Shown here: in pieces, positions 15,046 through 23,155 of the stretch
How the letters are laid out: each line of letters starts with the position of its first letter
How positions within the stretch are numbered: position 1 is the stretch's first letter
NCBI GenBank assembly: GCA_014218215.1
Contig: CP043652.1
Coordinates: 1,860,001-1,924,000, forward strand
Direction: 5' to 3'
Origin: Geodermatophilaceae bacterium NBWT11
GTDB lineage: Bacteria; Actinomycetota; Actinomycetes; Mycobacteriales; Geodermatophilaceae
Length of the DNA: 64,000 bases
Position numbers and translations under genes: made by a program
The notes under the pieces: generated by a model
The model's database searches: none
What the model was told of the DNA's origin: nothing
Seen by the model: the letters and a program-made list of their open reading frames with translations, nothing else

Positions 15046-16410
15046 TCAGCGAGCCGGCGCGGGCCCGCAACCGGCGCCGCGGGCGACGGCCGACAGGTCG
15101 GCCCCGGCCAGCCCGGCCAGCGGCCGCGGGTCGGCCACCGGCTGGTACCGACCGTCGACGACCGCGTACTCCACGGCGGGGCCGACGGCGACGAACCGGG
15201 CCACCGCGGCGACCAGCCGGTCGACGTCGGCCGAGGACGTGCCGACCCCCACGCTGGCCCTCAGCGCACCGCCGGGCACGCCGAGCCGGGCCAGCAGCGG
15301 GTGCGCGCAGAAGCGGCCGTCGCGCACCCCGATGCCGTGCTCGGCGGACAGGAACGCGGCCACCAGCCCGGGGTCGGCGCCCTCCACGGTGAAGCTGACG
15401 ACGCCGGTGGGGTCGACGGAGTCCGACCAGATGCGCAGCAGCCGGACACCGGGGACGGCCCCCAGTCCGGCGACCAGCCGGGTGCGCAGGGCCCGCTCGT
15501 GGTCCTCCAGGGCGCCCGGGGCCAACGCGGCCAACGCGTCGCAGGCCGCGGCCAGGGCGACGGCCCCCAGCACGTTGGGCGAGCCGCCCTCGTGCCGGTG
15601 GGGCGCGGGCACCCAGGTCGTCGCCGCCACCTCGACCTGGGCGACGGCCCCGCCACCGGGCAGGTACGGCCGGCCGGAGTCCAGCCAGTCGCGGCGCCCG
15701 ACCAGGGCGCCGGTGCCGAACGGGGCGTAGGCCTTGTGGCCGGAGAAGGCGACCCAGTCGGCGCCGGAGTCGGCCAGGGAGAACCGGCGGTGCGGGACCA
15801 GCTGCGCGCCGTCGACCAGCACGAGCGCCCCCGCGGCGTGGGCCAGCTCGGTGACCCGGCGCAGCGGGAGGGACTCCCCCGTCACGTTCGAGGCGCCGGT
15901 GACGGCGACCAGCACGTACCGGCGGGCGGCCAGCGCGTCGGCCAGCAGGTCGAGGGTGCCGGCCACCGTCGGCGCCGCGGTGAGCACGTCGCAGAGCTCG
16001 CGGGAGCGCTGCTGCCAGGGCAGCAGGTCGGCGTGGTGCTCGACGTCCAGCACGAGGACGGCGCCGTCGACGGGCAGGCAGCCGGCGAGCACCGACAGCG
16101 CGTCGGTGGTGTTGCGGGTCAGCACGCAGACGTCATCGGCGCGGGCGCCGACGAACGCGGCGACGGTGTCCCGGGCCGACTCGTACAGGGCGGTGGAGAC
16201 CTGGGAGAGGTACCCGGCACCGCGGTGCACGCTGGCGTAGAGCGGCAGCGCCTCGGCGACCCGGGCCGCGACCGCGGCCAGCGCGGGGGCGCTGGCCGCG
16301 ACGTCGAGGTTGGCGTACGTGGCGGTGTTGCCGTCGACCAGCGGGACGAGGGTGTCCGCGCCCGTGGTGGGCAGCAGCGGGGCGGTGCGGCGGTCGAGTG
16401 CGGTGGACAT
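15046..16410 (-). CDS. Aminotransferase class V / SufS-like cysteine desulfurase, SAM-IV controlled
   Basis: 454 residues, PLP-dependent fold type I. PLP Lys in AFSGHKAYAPFG; upstream DVEHHADLLPW and LVDGAQLVPHR give the PLP-stacking His and binding Asp. A Cys in GRFCAHPLLARLG sits where SufS has its catalytic Cys. Typical SufS is about 410 residues; here a C-terminal tail of about 35 residues ends GAGCGPAPAR with an extra Cys. Likely reaction: Cys to Ala plus enzyme persulfide, or removal of S from a related substrate. ATG 16410 lies 45 bases after the riboswitch. No sufBCD genes are adjacent, so a role in sulfur recycling rather than Fe-S assembly is plausible. Confidence 0.85.
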   Translation of the reverse strand: MSTALDRRTAPLLPTTGADTLVPLVDGNTATYANLDVAASAPALAAVAARVAEALPLYASVHRGAGYLSQVSTALYESARDTVAAFVGARADDVCVLTRNTTDALSVLAGCLPVDGAVLVLDVEHHADLLPWQQRSRELCDVLTAAPTVAGTLDLLADALAARRYVLVAVTGASNVTGESLPLRRVTELAHAAGALVLVDGAQLVPHRRFSLADSGADWVAFSGHKAYAPFGTGALVGRRDWLDSGRPYLPGGGAVAQVEVAATTWVPAPHRHEGGSPNVLGAVALAAACDALAALAPGALEDHERALRTRLVAGLGAVPGVRLLRIWSDSVDPTGVVSFTVEGADPGLVAAFLSAEHGIGVRDGRFCAHPLLARLGVPGGALRASVGVGTSSADVDRLVAAVARFVAVGPAVEYAVVDGRYQPVADPRPLAGLAGADLSAVARGAGCGPAPAR

Positions 16411-16454
16411 CGAGGAGCTCCTGGCCGTCAGGGGCCCGCGCCTGGCGGGACCCG

Positions 16455-16565
16455 CGCTTGCGGCTGCACTGCGCAGCCGCCAGGTCGTCACCCGGAGCAC
16501 CCCATCGCGGTGGAAGGGTTGCCGACCAGCGAGCCGGGGCTTCGCGCTGGCACTCGTGACCTGAC
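16455..16565 (-). ncRNA. SAM-IV riboswitch 2 (ahead of the SufS-like gene)
   Basis: On the minus strand the blocks are GGTCACGAG, AAGCCCCGGCTCGCTGG, CGGCAACCCTTCC, GATGGGGTGCTCCGGGTGA, GACC, a hairpin GGCTGC/GCAGCC, then GCAAGCG. Same order and spacing as switch 1. It controls the desulfurase-osmC transcript, and its back faces switch 3 on the other strand. A CCTGACGTCAGG palindrome (16560-16571) lies at its 5' edge. Confidence 0.9.
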
Positions 16566-16593
16566 GTCAGGGTGCCATGCGCCGGCGATACCC

Positions 16594-16610
16594 GTCAAAC
16601 CCGATCGACT
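16594..16610. promoter_or_regulatory. 17-bp element shared by both sulfur control regions, copy 2
   Basis: GTCAAACCCGATCGACT on the plus strand, 16 of 17 identical to the copy at 11237-11253. It lies between riboswitch 2 (minus) and riboswitch 3 (plus). As in copy 1, on one strand it contains the TTGAC of a -35 hexamer (minus strand, toward riboswitch 2), and on the other it lies just upstream of the opposing promoter. Confidence 0.6.
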
Positions 16611-16619
16611 GAGTGGGGA

Positions 16620-16648
16620 TTGGACAGCGGGCCCGGGCGTGGTTAGCG
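16620..16648 (+). promoter_or_regulatory. Predicted promoter of the monooxygenase operon
   Basis: TTGGAC (16620-16625), 17-base spacer, TTAGCG (16643-16648), placing the start of transcription just at the SAM-IV aptamer. It lies 9 bases after the shared 17-bp element. Confidence 0.4.
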
Positions 16649-16654
16649 TCGGAG

Positions 16655-16760
16655 CCGGTCGAGAGCGTCAGCGACAAGCCCTGGCTCGCTGACCGGCAAC
16701 CCTCCTCTACGGCGGGGTGCCCCAGGTGATGACCCGGCGGAGGCCACCCCTCCGCAAGCG
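16655..16760 (+). ncRNA. SAM-IV riboswitch 3 (ahead of the monooxygenase operon)
   Basis: GGTCGAGAG, CAAGCCCTGGCTCGCTGAC, CGGCAACCCTCC, GGCGGGGTGCCCCAGGTGA, GACC, a hairpin CGGAGG/CCTCCG, then GCAAGCG. It differs from switches 1 and 2 by compensated changes (for example CCCTGG in place of CCCCGG with CCAGG in place of CCGGG), which supports a folded RNA under selection. Expected to repress the operon 16868-23707 when SAM is plentiful. Confidence 0.9.
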
Positions 16761-16784
16761 TGGACGCCGCACGAGGAGAGCCCT

Positions 16785-16871
16785 GTGCCACCGAAGACCG
16801 TCGCCCGCCCACCGGCCGGGGGACGCCCCCCGCTGCCCGGGGCGCGCCCAGCCGAACCGGAGACGACATGA
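16785..16871 (+). CDS. 28-residue Pro-rich ORF coupled to the first monooxygenase
   Basis: GTG preceded by GAGGAGAG. The peptide is Pro/Arg-rich and has no Cys, so it is unlike the SALCR leaders. Its TGA overlaps the next ATG as ATGA. It sits between SAM-IV switch 3 and the first structural gene, the position the Cys leader holds at the other switch. Could be a leader or a translation-coupling ORF. Confidence 0.4.
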   Translation: MPPKTVARPPAGGRPPLPGARPAEPETT

Positions 16872-18058
16872 CCCCGACCCCGCTGCACCTGGTCGCCGCT
16901 CTCGACGGTGCCGGCTGGCACCCCGCCGCCTGGCGCGAGCCCGACGCCCGACCCCGCGAGCTGCTGCGCGCCGGGTACTGGGTGGACCTCGCCGCCGAGG
17001 CAGAGGCCGGCCTGCTCGACGCGGTGACCATCGAGGACGCGCTGAACCTGCAGTCCGACGACCCGTTCACCCCCGACGACCGCACCGACCGGGTGCGGGG
17101 CCGGCTGGACGCGGTGCTCGTCGCCTCCCGGGTGGCGCCCACCACCCGGCACCTCGGGTTCCTGCCGACCGCCGTGGTCACCCACACCGAGCCCTTCCAC
17201 CTGTCCAAGGCCATCGCCACGCTGGACTACGTGAGCACCGGCCGGGCCGGCGTGCGGGTGCAGGTCGCCGCGCGCCCGGACACCGCCACCCACTTCGGTC
17301 GGCGGGAGTTCCCGCCGGTCGACCGGGCGAGCGCCGCCACCGGGCCGCTGGTCACCGAGCTGTTCGACGAGGCGGCCGAGTACGTCGAGGTGCTCCGCCG
17401 GCTCTGGGACAGCTGGGAGGACGACGCGGAGATCCGGGACGCCGCCACCGGCCGCTTCGTGGACGTGGACAAGCTGCACTACGTCGACTTCGAGGGCCGG
17501 TCCTTCTCCGTGCGCGGGCCCTCGATCACCCCGCGCCCACCGCAGGGCCAGCCGGTCGTCGCGGCCCTGGGCCACGCGCAGGTGCCGTGGCGGCTGATCG
17601 GCCGGTCCGCCGACCTGGGGTTCGTCACCCCCACCGACGCCGCGGACGCCGCCCGGCTGGTCACCGCCGTCCGCGAGGAGCAGGCCGCGGCCGGCCGCGC
17701 GGAGGAGACCGTGCACGTGTTCGGCGACCTCGTGGTGGTGCTGGACGACGAGGAGACCACCGCCCGGGAGCGACTGGCCCGCCTCGACGAGCGCGCCGGC
17801 ACCGCGTTCACCAGCGACGCGCACGTCTTCACCGGGACGCCGGCCCAGCTGGCCGACCTGCTCGCCGACTGGCAGCAGGCCGGGCTGACCGGGTTCCGAC
17901 TGCGCCCGGCGACCCTGCCGCACGACCTGCGCCAGGTCACCCGCGGCCTCGTGCCCGAGCTGCAGCGCCGGGGCCTGTTCCGCACCGGGTACGAGGCGGA
18001 CACCCTGCGCGGGCTGCTCGGCTTGACGCGCCCCGCCAACCGCTACGCCCACGCCTGA
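16868..18058 (+). CDS. LLM-class flavin-dependent monooxygenase (first gene of the operon)
   Basis: 396 residues, bacterial-luciferase-like TIM barrel. Seen: TIEDALNLQSDDPF, DAVLVASRVAPTTRHLGFLPTAVVTHTEPFHLSKAIATLDYVSTGRAGVRVQVAA (the strand typical of the family), and a C-terminal helix with LLADWQQAGLTGFRLRPATLPHDL. Such enzymes use reduced FMN (or F420) and O2 on sulfonates, sulfones or nitriloacetate-like substrates. It is followed after 10 bases by the NtaA/SnaA/DszA enzyme. SAM-IV control implies it frees sulfur from organic compounds. Confidence 0.85.
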   Translation: MTPTPLHLVAALDGAGWHPAAWREPDARPRELLRAGYWVDLAAEAEAGLLDAVTIEDALNLQSDDPFTPDDRTDRVRGRLDAVLVASRVAPTTRHLGFLPTAVVTHTEPFHLSKAIATLDYVSTGRAGVRVQVAARPDTATHFGRREFPPVDRASAATGPLVTELFDEAAEYVEVLRRLWDSWEDDAEIRDAATGRFVDVDKLHYVDFEGRSFSVRGPSITPRPPQGQPVVAALGHAQVPWRLIGRSADLGFVTPTDAADAARLVTAVREEQAAAGRAEETVHVFGDLVVVLDDEETTARERLARLDERAGTAFTSDAHVFTGTPAQLADLLADWQQAGLTGFRLRPATLPHDLRQVTRGLVPELQRRGLFRTGYEADTLRGLLGLTRPANRYAHA

Positions 18059-18068
18059 GGAGTCCGGG

Positions 18069-19445
18069 ATGACCACGCAGATCCGCAAGCAGATCCACCT
18101 GGCCGCGCACTTCCCCGGCGTCAACAACACCACCGTATGGAGCGACCCGGCCTCGGGCAGCCACGTCGAGTTCGCGTCCTTCCGGGAGTTCGCCCAGATC
18201 GCCGAGCGGGGCAAGCTGGACTTCCTGTTCCTCGCCGAGGGCCTGCGGCTGCGGGAGCAGAACGACCGCATCTACGACCTGGACGTGGTCGGCCGGCCCG
18301 ACACCTTCACCGTGCTGGCCGCCCTGGCCGCGGTCACCGAGCGGATCGGGCTCACCGGCACGATCAACTCCACCTTCAACGAGCCCTACGAGGTGGCCCG
18401 GCAGTTCGCGAGCCTGGACCACCTCTCCGACGGGCGGGCCGCCTGGAACGTGGTCACCAGCTGGGACGCCTTCACCGGGGAGAACTTCCGCCGCGGCGGC
18501 TTCCTGGCCCAGGCCGACCGGTACGACCGGGCCAAGTCCTTCCTGCAGACCGCGCTGGAGCTCTTCGACTCCTGGCGCGGGGACGAGGTGCTGGCCGATG
18601 CCGACAGCGGCACCTTCCTCACCGACCCGCACCCCGGCGCCTTCGGCCACCGGGACCGGTTCTTCGACATCAGCGGTCACTTCGACGTCCCCCGCAGCCC
18701 GCAGGGCCGGCCGGTGGTCTTCCAGGCCGGGGACTCCGACGAGGGCCGGGACTTCGCGGCGGCGTCCGCGGACGTGATCTTCTCCCGGCACAGCACGCTG
18801 GAGGCCGGCCAGGCGTTCTACACCGACGTCAAGGGCCGGCTGCCCCGGTTCGGCCGCACCCGTGAGGAGCTACTGATCATGCCGGCGGCCACCTTCGTGC
18901 TCGGGGACACCGAGGCCGAGGCGCGCGACCTGGCGCACGAGGTCCGGATGGCGCAGGTCTCCCCGGCGACGGCGATCGCGTTCCTCGAGCAGCTGTGGAA
19001 CCGGGACCTCTCCGACCACGACCCGGACGGCCCGCTGCCCTCGGTCGACCCCCTCGTCGGCGAGCACACCATCGCCAAGGGCCGGGCCAGCGTGCGGATG
19101 CACCGCGACCCGGTGGCGACGGCGGACGAGTGGCGGGCCAAGGCCGAGGTCGAGGGCCTGACCACCCGCGAGCTGATCGTGGAGGTGACCGGCCGGCAGT
19201 CCTTCATCGGCACCCCGGCCGCGGTCGCGGCCACCATCGACGAGTACGTCCAGGCCGACGCCAGCGACGGGTTCGTGCTCGCCCCGCACATCACCCCCGG
19301 CGGTCTGGGGCCCTTCGTCGACCAGGTGGTGCCGCTGCTGCAGGAGCGCGGTGTCTTCCGCGCCGACTACGAGGGCACGACGCTGCGCGAGCACCTCGGC
19401 CTGCCCCTGCGCCGCACCGACGGGGAGTCGGCGGTGGCGTCCTGA
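18069..19445 (+). CDS. NtaA/SnaA/DszA-family FMN-dependent monooxygenase
   Basis: 458 residues, right for this family. The strong signature is HFPGVNNTTVWSDPASGSHVEFASF near the start, FDFLFLAEGLRL-like barrel strands, then DHLSDGRAAWNVVTSW and AQADRYDRAKSFL. DszA-type enzymes cleave C-S bonds in sulfones with FMNH2 supplied by a separate reductase; NtaA acts on nitrilotriacetate. In this operon sulfur substrates are the natural guess. No flavin reductase is inside the operon; the nearest flavin-dependent reductase is at 25038. Confidence 0.9.
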   Translation: MTTQIRKQIHLAAHFPGVNNTTVWSDPASGSHVEFASFREFAQIAERGKLDFLFLAEGLRLREQNDRIYDLDVVGRPDTFTVLAALAAVTERIGLTGTINSTFNEPYEVARQFASLDHLSDGRAAWNVVTSWDAFTGENFRRGGFLAQADRYDRAKSFLQTALELFDSWRGDEVLADADSGTFLTDPHPGAFGHRDRFFDISGHFDVPRSPQGRPVVFQAGDSDEGRDFAAASADVIFSRHSTLEAGQAFYTDVKGRLPRFGRTREELLIMPAATFVLGDTEAEARDLAHEVRMAQVSPATAIAFLEQLWNRDLSDHDPDGPLPSVDPLVGEHTIAKGRASVRMHRDPVATADEWRAKAEVEGLTTRELIVEVTGRQSFIGTPAAVAATIDEYVQADASDGFVLAPHITPGGLGPFVDQVVPLLQERGVFRADYEGTTLREHLGLPLRRTDGESAVAS

Positions 19446-19462
19446 CCACGACCACCGCCCAC

Positions 19463-20140
19463 GTGCTGGACGCCCCGGCCTGGGCGTCCCTGCACGGACC
19501 GCACGCCGCGTTCGCCGAGCGGGTCGGCCGGGTGGTCCGCTACCCGACCGACGTCTCGCCGTTCCTGGCGCTGCCCTTGGACACCACCGAGCAGGACTGG
19601 GCGGACGCCGCGGCCCTGGTCGGCCCGGGCGGCGTCGTCCCCCTGGCCGGCGCCACGAGCCCGCCCCCGGCGGACTGGGAGACGGTGTACTCCGTCCCCG
19701 GCGTCCAGCTCGTCGACGACGGGGTGGCCGCAGCCCCGGAGGACGAGGCGGTGCTGCTCGGCGACGACGACGTCCCGGAGATGCTGGCGCTGGTCGAGCG
19801 CACCCGGCCCGGGCCCTTCCTGCCCCGCACCCACACCATGGGCGCCTACCTGGGCATCCGCCGGGACGGCGAGCTGGTGGCGATGGCCGGGGAGCGCCTG
19901 CACCCGCCGGGCTGGACCGAGATCAGCGCGGTGTGCACCGACCCGGCCCACCGTGGCCAGGGTCTGGGCACCCGGCTGGTCCACGCCGTCGCCCACGGCA
20001 TCCGGGCGCGGGGGGAGACCCCGTTCCTGCACGCCGCGGCCAGCAACACCGGGGCGATCGGGCTGTACGAGTCCCTGGGCTTCCGGCTCCGGCGGACGAC
20101 CACCTTCGCCGCCGCACGGCCGCCCGCTGGGGACCGCTGA
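19463..20140 (+). CDS. GNAT family N-acetyltransferase
   Basis: 225 residues from GTG 19463; the frame extends to a CTG at 19442 that overlaps the previous stop, so either start is possible. The C-terminal GNAT domain shows ISAVCTDPAHRGQGLGTRLVHAVAHGI (acetyl-CoA-binding RGxGLG loop) and FLHAAASNTGAIGLYESLGFR. The N-terminal part is unlike common GNATs. Between two sulfur monooxygenases, it may acetylate a substrate or detoxify an intermediate such as an amino thiol; not shown. Confidence 0.85.
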   Translation: MLDAPAWASLHGPHAAFAERVGRVVRYPTDVSPFLALPLDTTEQDWADAAALVGPGGVVPLAGATSPPPADWETVYSVPGVQLVDDGVAAAPEDEAVLLGDDDVPEMLALVERTRPGPFLPRTHTMGAYLGIRRDGELVAMAGERLHPPGWTEISAVCTDPAHRGQGLGTRLVHAVAHGIRARGETPFLHAAASNTGAIGLYESLGFRLRRTTTFAAARPPAGDR

Positions 20141-20142
20141 CC

Positions 20143-21240
20143 GTGGACGTGCACTGGTTCCTGCCCACCCGCGGCGACAGCCGGGACGTCGGACCGGCCA
20201 CCACCGACCGGGGGCACAACGCCGCGGCGCTCAAGCGTCGGCCGACGCTGGACTACCTGGGCGCGGTCGCCGGGGCCGCCGAGCAGGCCGGGTTCACCGC
20301 CGTGCTCACCCCGACCGGGTCGGGCTGCGAGGACGCCTGGGTGACCTGCGCGGCGCTGCTGGACCGCACTCAGACCCTGCACTTCCTGGTCGCCTTCCGC
20401 CCCGGGTTCATCCTGCCGACGCTGGCCGCGCAGCAGGCGGCGAGCTTCCAGCGGCTGTCCGGCGGGCGGCTGCGGCTCAACGTCGTCACCGGCGGTGACC
20501 CGGTCGAGCAGCGGGCGTACGGCGACTTCCTCGACCACGACGCGCGCTACGCCCGCACCGGGGAGTTCCTCGACGTCTTGCGGCGGTGTCTGGCCGGGGA
20601 GCGCTTCGACGTCGACGGCGAGCACCTGCAGGCCGTGGGCACCGGGCTGAGCAACCCGCCCGACGTCGTCCCGCCGGTGTACCTGGGCGGGGCGTCCACC
20701 GCGGCCGAGGACGTGTCGGCCCGGTACGTGGACACGTACCTGACCTGGGGAGAGCCGCCGACCATGGTGCGCGAGCGACTGGACCGGGTGCGGCAGAAGG
20801 CCGCCGACCGTGGCCGCACCATCCGGTTCGGCATCCGGCTGCACGTGGTCAGCCGGGACACCCCCGAGCTGGCCTGGGCCGAGGCCGACCGGATGCTGGC
20901 CGGGATGCCCGCGAGCGCGATCGCGGCCACCCAGGAGCGGTTCGCCCGGATGGACTCCGTCGGACAGGCCCGGATGGCCTCCCTGCACCGCGGTTCGGCC
21001 GGCGACGGCGCCCGGTCATTGGAGGTCGCCCCCAACCTGTGGGCCGGGATCGGGCTGGTGCGCGAGGGGGCGGCGACCGCGCTGGTCGGCAGCCACGAGC
21101 AGGTCGCCGAGCGGATCACCGAGTACGCCGAGCTGGGGTTCGACGAGTTCGTGCTGTCGGGCTACCCGCACCTGGAGGAGGCGTGGCGGGTGGGCGAGGA
21201 GGTCCTGCCGCTGCTGGACCGGACGAGGAGTGCCGCATGA
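20143..21240 (+). CDS. ssuD: SsuD-like FMNH2-dependent alkanesulfonate monooxygenase
   Basis: 365 residues from GTG 20143, two bases after the GNAT stop. The N-terminus VHWFLPTRGDSRDV is the SsuD hallmark, followed by TPTGSGCEDAWV, FLVAFRPGFILPTLAAQQAASFQRLSGGRL and NVVTGGDPVEQRAYGD, and the C-terminal FDEFVLSGYPHLEEAWRVGE. SsuD converts alkanesulfonates to aldehyde and sulfite with FMNH2 and O2. No ssuABC transporter or ssuE reductase is adjacent, so uptake may use the importer at 11640 or a transporter elsewhere. The stop overlaps the sulfotransferase start. Confidence 0.92.
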   Translation: MDVHWFLPTRGDSRDVGPATTDRGHNAAALKRRPTLDYLGAVAGAAEQAGFTAVLTPTGSGCEDAWVTCAALLDRTQTLHFLVAFRPGFILPTLAAQQAASFQRLSGGRLRLNVVTGGDPVEQRAYGDFLDHDARYARTGEFLDVLRRCLAGERFDVDGEHLQAVGTGLSNPPDVVPPVYLGGASTAAEDVSARYVDTYLTWGEPPTMVRERLDRVRQKAADRGRTIRFGIRLHVVSRDTPELAWAEADRMLAGMPASAIAATQERFARMDSVGQARMASLHRGSAGDGARSLEVAPNLWAGIGLVREGAATALVGSHEQVAERITEYAELGFDEFVLSGYPHLEEAWRVGEEVLPLLDRTRSAA

Positions 21241-22211
21241 GCGACCGGCTGCCCCAGTTCGTGCTGGCCGGCGCCCCCAAGGCGGGGACGACGGCACTGC
21301 ACGCGGCGCTGGCCACCCACCCGGGGCTGTACCTCTCCCCGGTCAAGGAGCCGAAGTTCTACCTGACCGACGGCCGCCCGCCGCCGCGCTCGGGGCAGCA
21401 GGGCCCGGGCGACGCGCACAGCGCCCGGGAGTGGGTCTGGCGCCGGGACCGCTACGTGCGCCTGTTCGCCGACGCCCCCGAGGGCGCGGTGCGCGGGGAG
21501 AGCACGCCGTTCTACCTCTACGACCGGGCCGCCCAGCGCCGGTTGGTCGCCGACGTCCCGGACGTGAAGGTGGTCGCGGTCGTCCGTGACCCGGTCGACC
21601 GGGCGCTGTCGAACTGGGTGCACCTGCGCGCCGACGGACTGGAGCCCGAGGCCGACTTCGGCCGGGCGGTGGAGCTCGAGGAGCACCGGATCGAGGCCGG
21701 CTGGGCTCCGTTCTGGCACTACACCGGCCTGGGCCGCTACGGCGAGCAGCTGCGCGACCTGCTGACGTTGCTCCCCCGCGAGCAGCTGCTGGTGCTGCGG
21801 TTCCGCGAGGTCGTCGCCGAGCCCGCGCGGACGCTGGACCGGGTCAGCGCCTTCCTCGGCGTCGCCCCCGGGGTCGCGCACGCCGTCCCGGCGGAGAACG
21901 TGAAGCCCTTCGTCGCCGACACCCCGCGGTACCGGGCGCTGGCCCGTTGCGCGCGGGCCGGCGCACGGGCCGGGGCGTTGCTGCCGCCGCAGGTGTGGCG
22001 GCAGGTCTCGAGGCCGCTCCTCGCCGCCCTGCACGCCGGCGCGACGAAGCGGCCGCCGCTGCCGGTGGAGGTGCGCCGGGCCGTGCTGGAGCGGGTGCTG
22101 CCCGACATCGCGCTGCTCGAGGAGGTGACCGGCGAGTCCTTCGCGGACTGGCGTGCGGACACCGGACGCGGGGACTACGCCAGCCGGGCCGCCCGCCAGG
22201 AGGGCGCGTGA
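21237..22211 (+). CDS. Sulfotransferase family protein
   Basis: 324 residues; ATGA overlap with ssuD. The 5'-phosphosulfate loop is FVLAGAPKAGTTALHAAL near residues 8-25, and the 3'-phosphate-binding motif VKVVAVVRDPVDRALSNWVHLR near 110-130: both define PAPS-dependent sulfotransferases. It would move a sulfuryl group from PAPS onto a hydroxyl or amine acceptor (unknown). A sulfate-spending enzyme inside a sulfur-scavenging operon is unusual; it may act in reverse logic, preparing a storage ester, or make a sulfated surface glycan together with the next gene. Confidence 0.88.
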   Translation: MSDRLPQFVLAGAPKAGTTALHAALATHPGLYLSPVKEPKFYLTDGRPPPRSGQQGPGDAHSAREWVWRRDRYVRLFADAPEGAVRGESTPFYLYDRAAQRRLVADVPDVKVVAVVRDPVDRALSNWVHLRADGLEPEADFGRAVELEEHRIEAGWAPFWHYTGLGRYGEQLRDLLTLLPREQLLVLRFREVVAEPARTLDRVSAFLGVAPGVAHAVPAENVKPFVADTPRYRALARCARAGARAGALLPPQVWRQVSRPLLAALHAGATKRPPLPVEVRRAVLERVLPDIALLEEVTGESFADWRADTGRGDYASRAARQEGA

Positions 22212-23134
22212 CCCGGGCTGGCAGCCTGGCCCCGGTGAGCTGGAGCCGGGCACGGGTGGAGAGCTTCTGGGCCGACGCCGAGGTGGTGGCCGTCCCCGAC
22301 GACCCCCGCCCGGGCTCCTGGGTCGGCGGGCCGTCGGTGCAGCTGGTGGACGGCGTGTGGTGGCTGGCGCAGCGGCTGCGCCGTCCGGTGGGCGAGGGCC
22401 GCGGGTTCGCCAACTCCCTCTCCCGGTCCGACGACGGCGTGCACTTCGAGCCGGTCGCCGCGCTGGGCAAGGACGCGTTCGGCGCCGAGTCGCTGGAGCG
22501 CCCCGCCCTGGTGCACACCCCCGACGGCCGCTGGCGGACCTACGTCAGCTGCGCGACCCCGGGCACCAAGCACTGGCGGGTGGACCTGCTGGAGGCCGAC
22601 ACCGTCGCGGGCCTGGCCACCGCGACCCCCCGCACCGTGCTGCCCGGGGACGCGGGCAGTGCGGTCAAGGACCCCGTGGTCCGGCACGACGGCGGGCGGT
22701 GGCACCTGTGGGCCTCGGTGCACCCGCTGGACGACCCCGACGCCACCGACCGGATGACGGTCGACCACGCCACCAGCACCGATGGCATCGACTGGACCTG
22801 GCAGGGCACCGTGCTCACCGGGACCCCGGGCACCTGGGACGCCCGCGGGGTGCGCCCGGCGACGGTGTGGACCGAGGACGGCGCGACCTGGGCGCTCTAC
22901 GACGGCCGGGCGACCGCCGAGGAGAACTGGGAGGAGCGCACCGGGCTGGCCCGGGTCGACCCCGACGGCTGGACCCCGGTCGGGGACGGCCCGCTGCTGC
23001 AGAGCCCGCACGCCCCGCACGGGCTGCGCTACGCCGAGGTCGTCGCACTGCCCGACGGCGGCCACCGCTGGTTCTACGAGGCCACCCGGGCCGACGGCGC
23101 GCACGAGTTGCGCACGGTGCTGCTGCGCGCCTGA
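22208..23134 (+). CDS. Five-bladed beta-propeller protein, GH43/GH32-like
   Basis: 308 residues, GTGA overlap with the sulfotransferase. Repeated propeller blades are visible: GPSVQLVDGVWWLAQRLRRP, ERPALVHTPDGRWRTYVSC, VKDPVVRHDGGRWHLWASVHP, VRPATVWTEDGATWALYDGR and RYAEVVALPDGGHRWFYEA. This is the pattern of glycoside hydrolase family 43 and related proteins of unknown activity. No signal peptide, so cytoplasmic. Its acidic residues DPVV and ERPAL are candidate active-site positions. The tight coupling to the sulfotransferase suggests that they share a sugar or sulfate-ester substrate. Confidence 0.7.
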   Translation: MTRAGSLAPVSWSRARVESFWADAEVVAVPDDPRPGSWVGGPSVQLVDGVWWLAQRLRRPVGEGRGFANSLSRSDDGVHFEPVAALGKDAFGAESLERPALVHTPDGRWRTYVSCATPGTKHWRVDLLEADTVAGLATATPRTVLPGDAGSAVKDPVVRHDGGRWHLWASVHPLDDPDATDRMTVDHATSTDGIDWTWQGTVLTGTPGTWDARGVRPATVWTEDGATWALYDGRATAEENWEERTGLARVDPDGWTPVGDGPLLQSPHAPHGLRYAEVVALPDGGHRWFYEATRADGAHELRTVLLRA

Positions 23135-23155
23135 CCCCACGGCAGACTCTCCGTC

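Noticed and set aside
20143-21240. An F420-dependent LLM enzyme in place of SsuD
   Set aside because: The N-terminal HWFLPTRGD and the TGGDP strand match FMN-dependent SsuD closely; F420 types lack this start.
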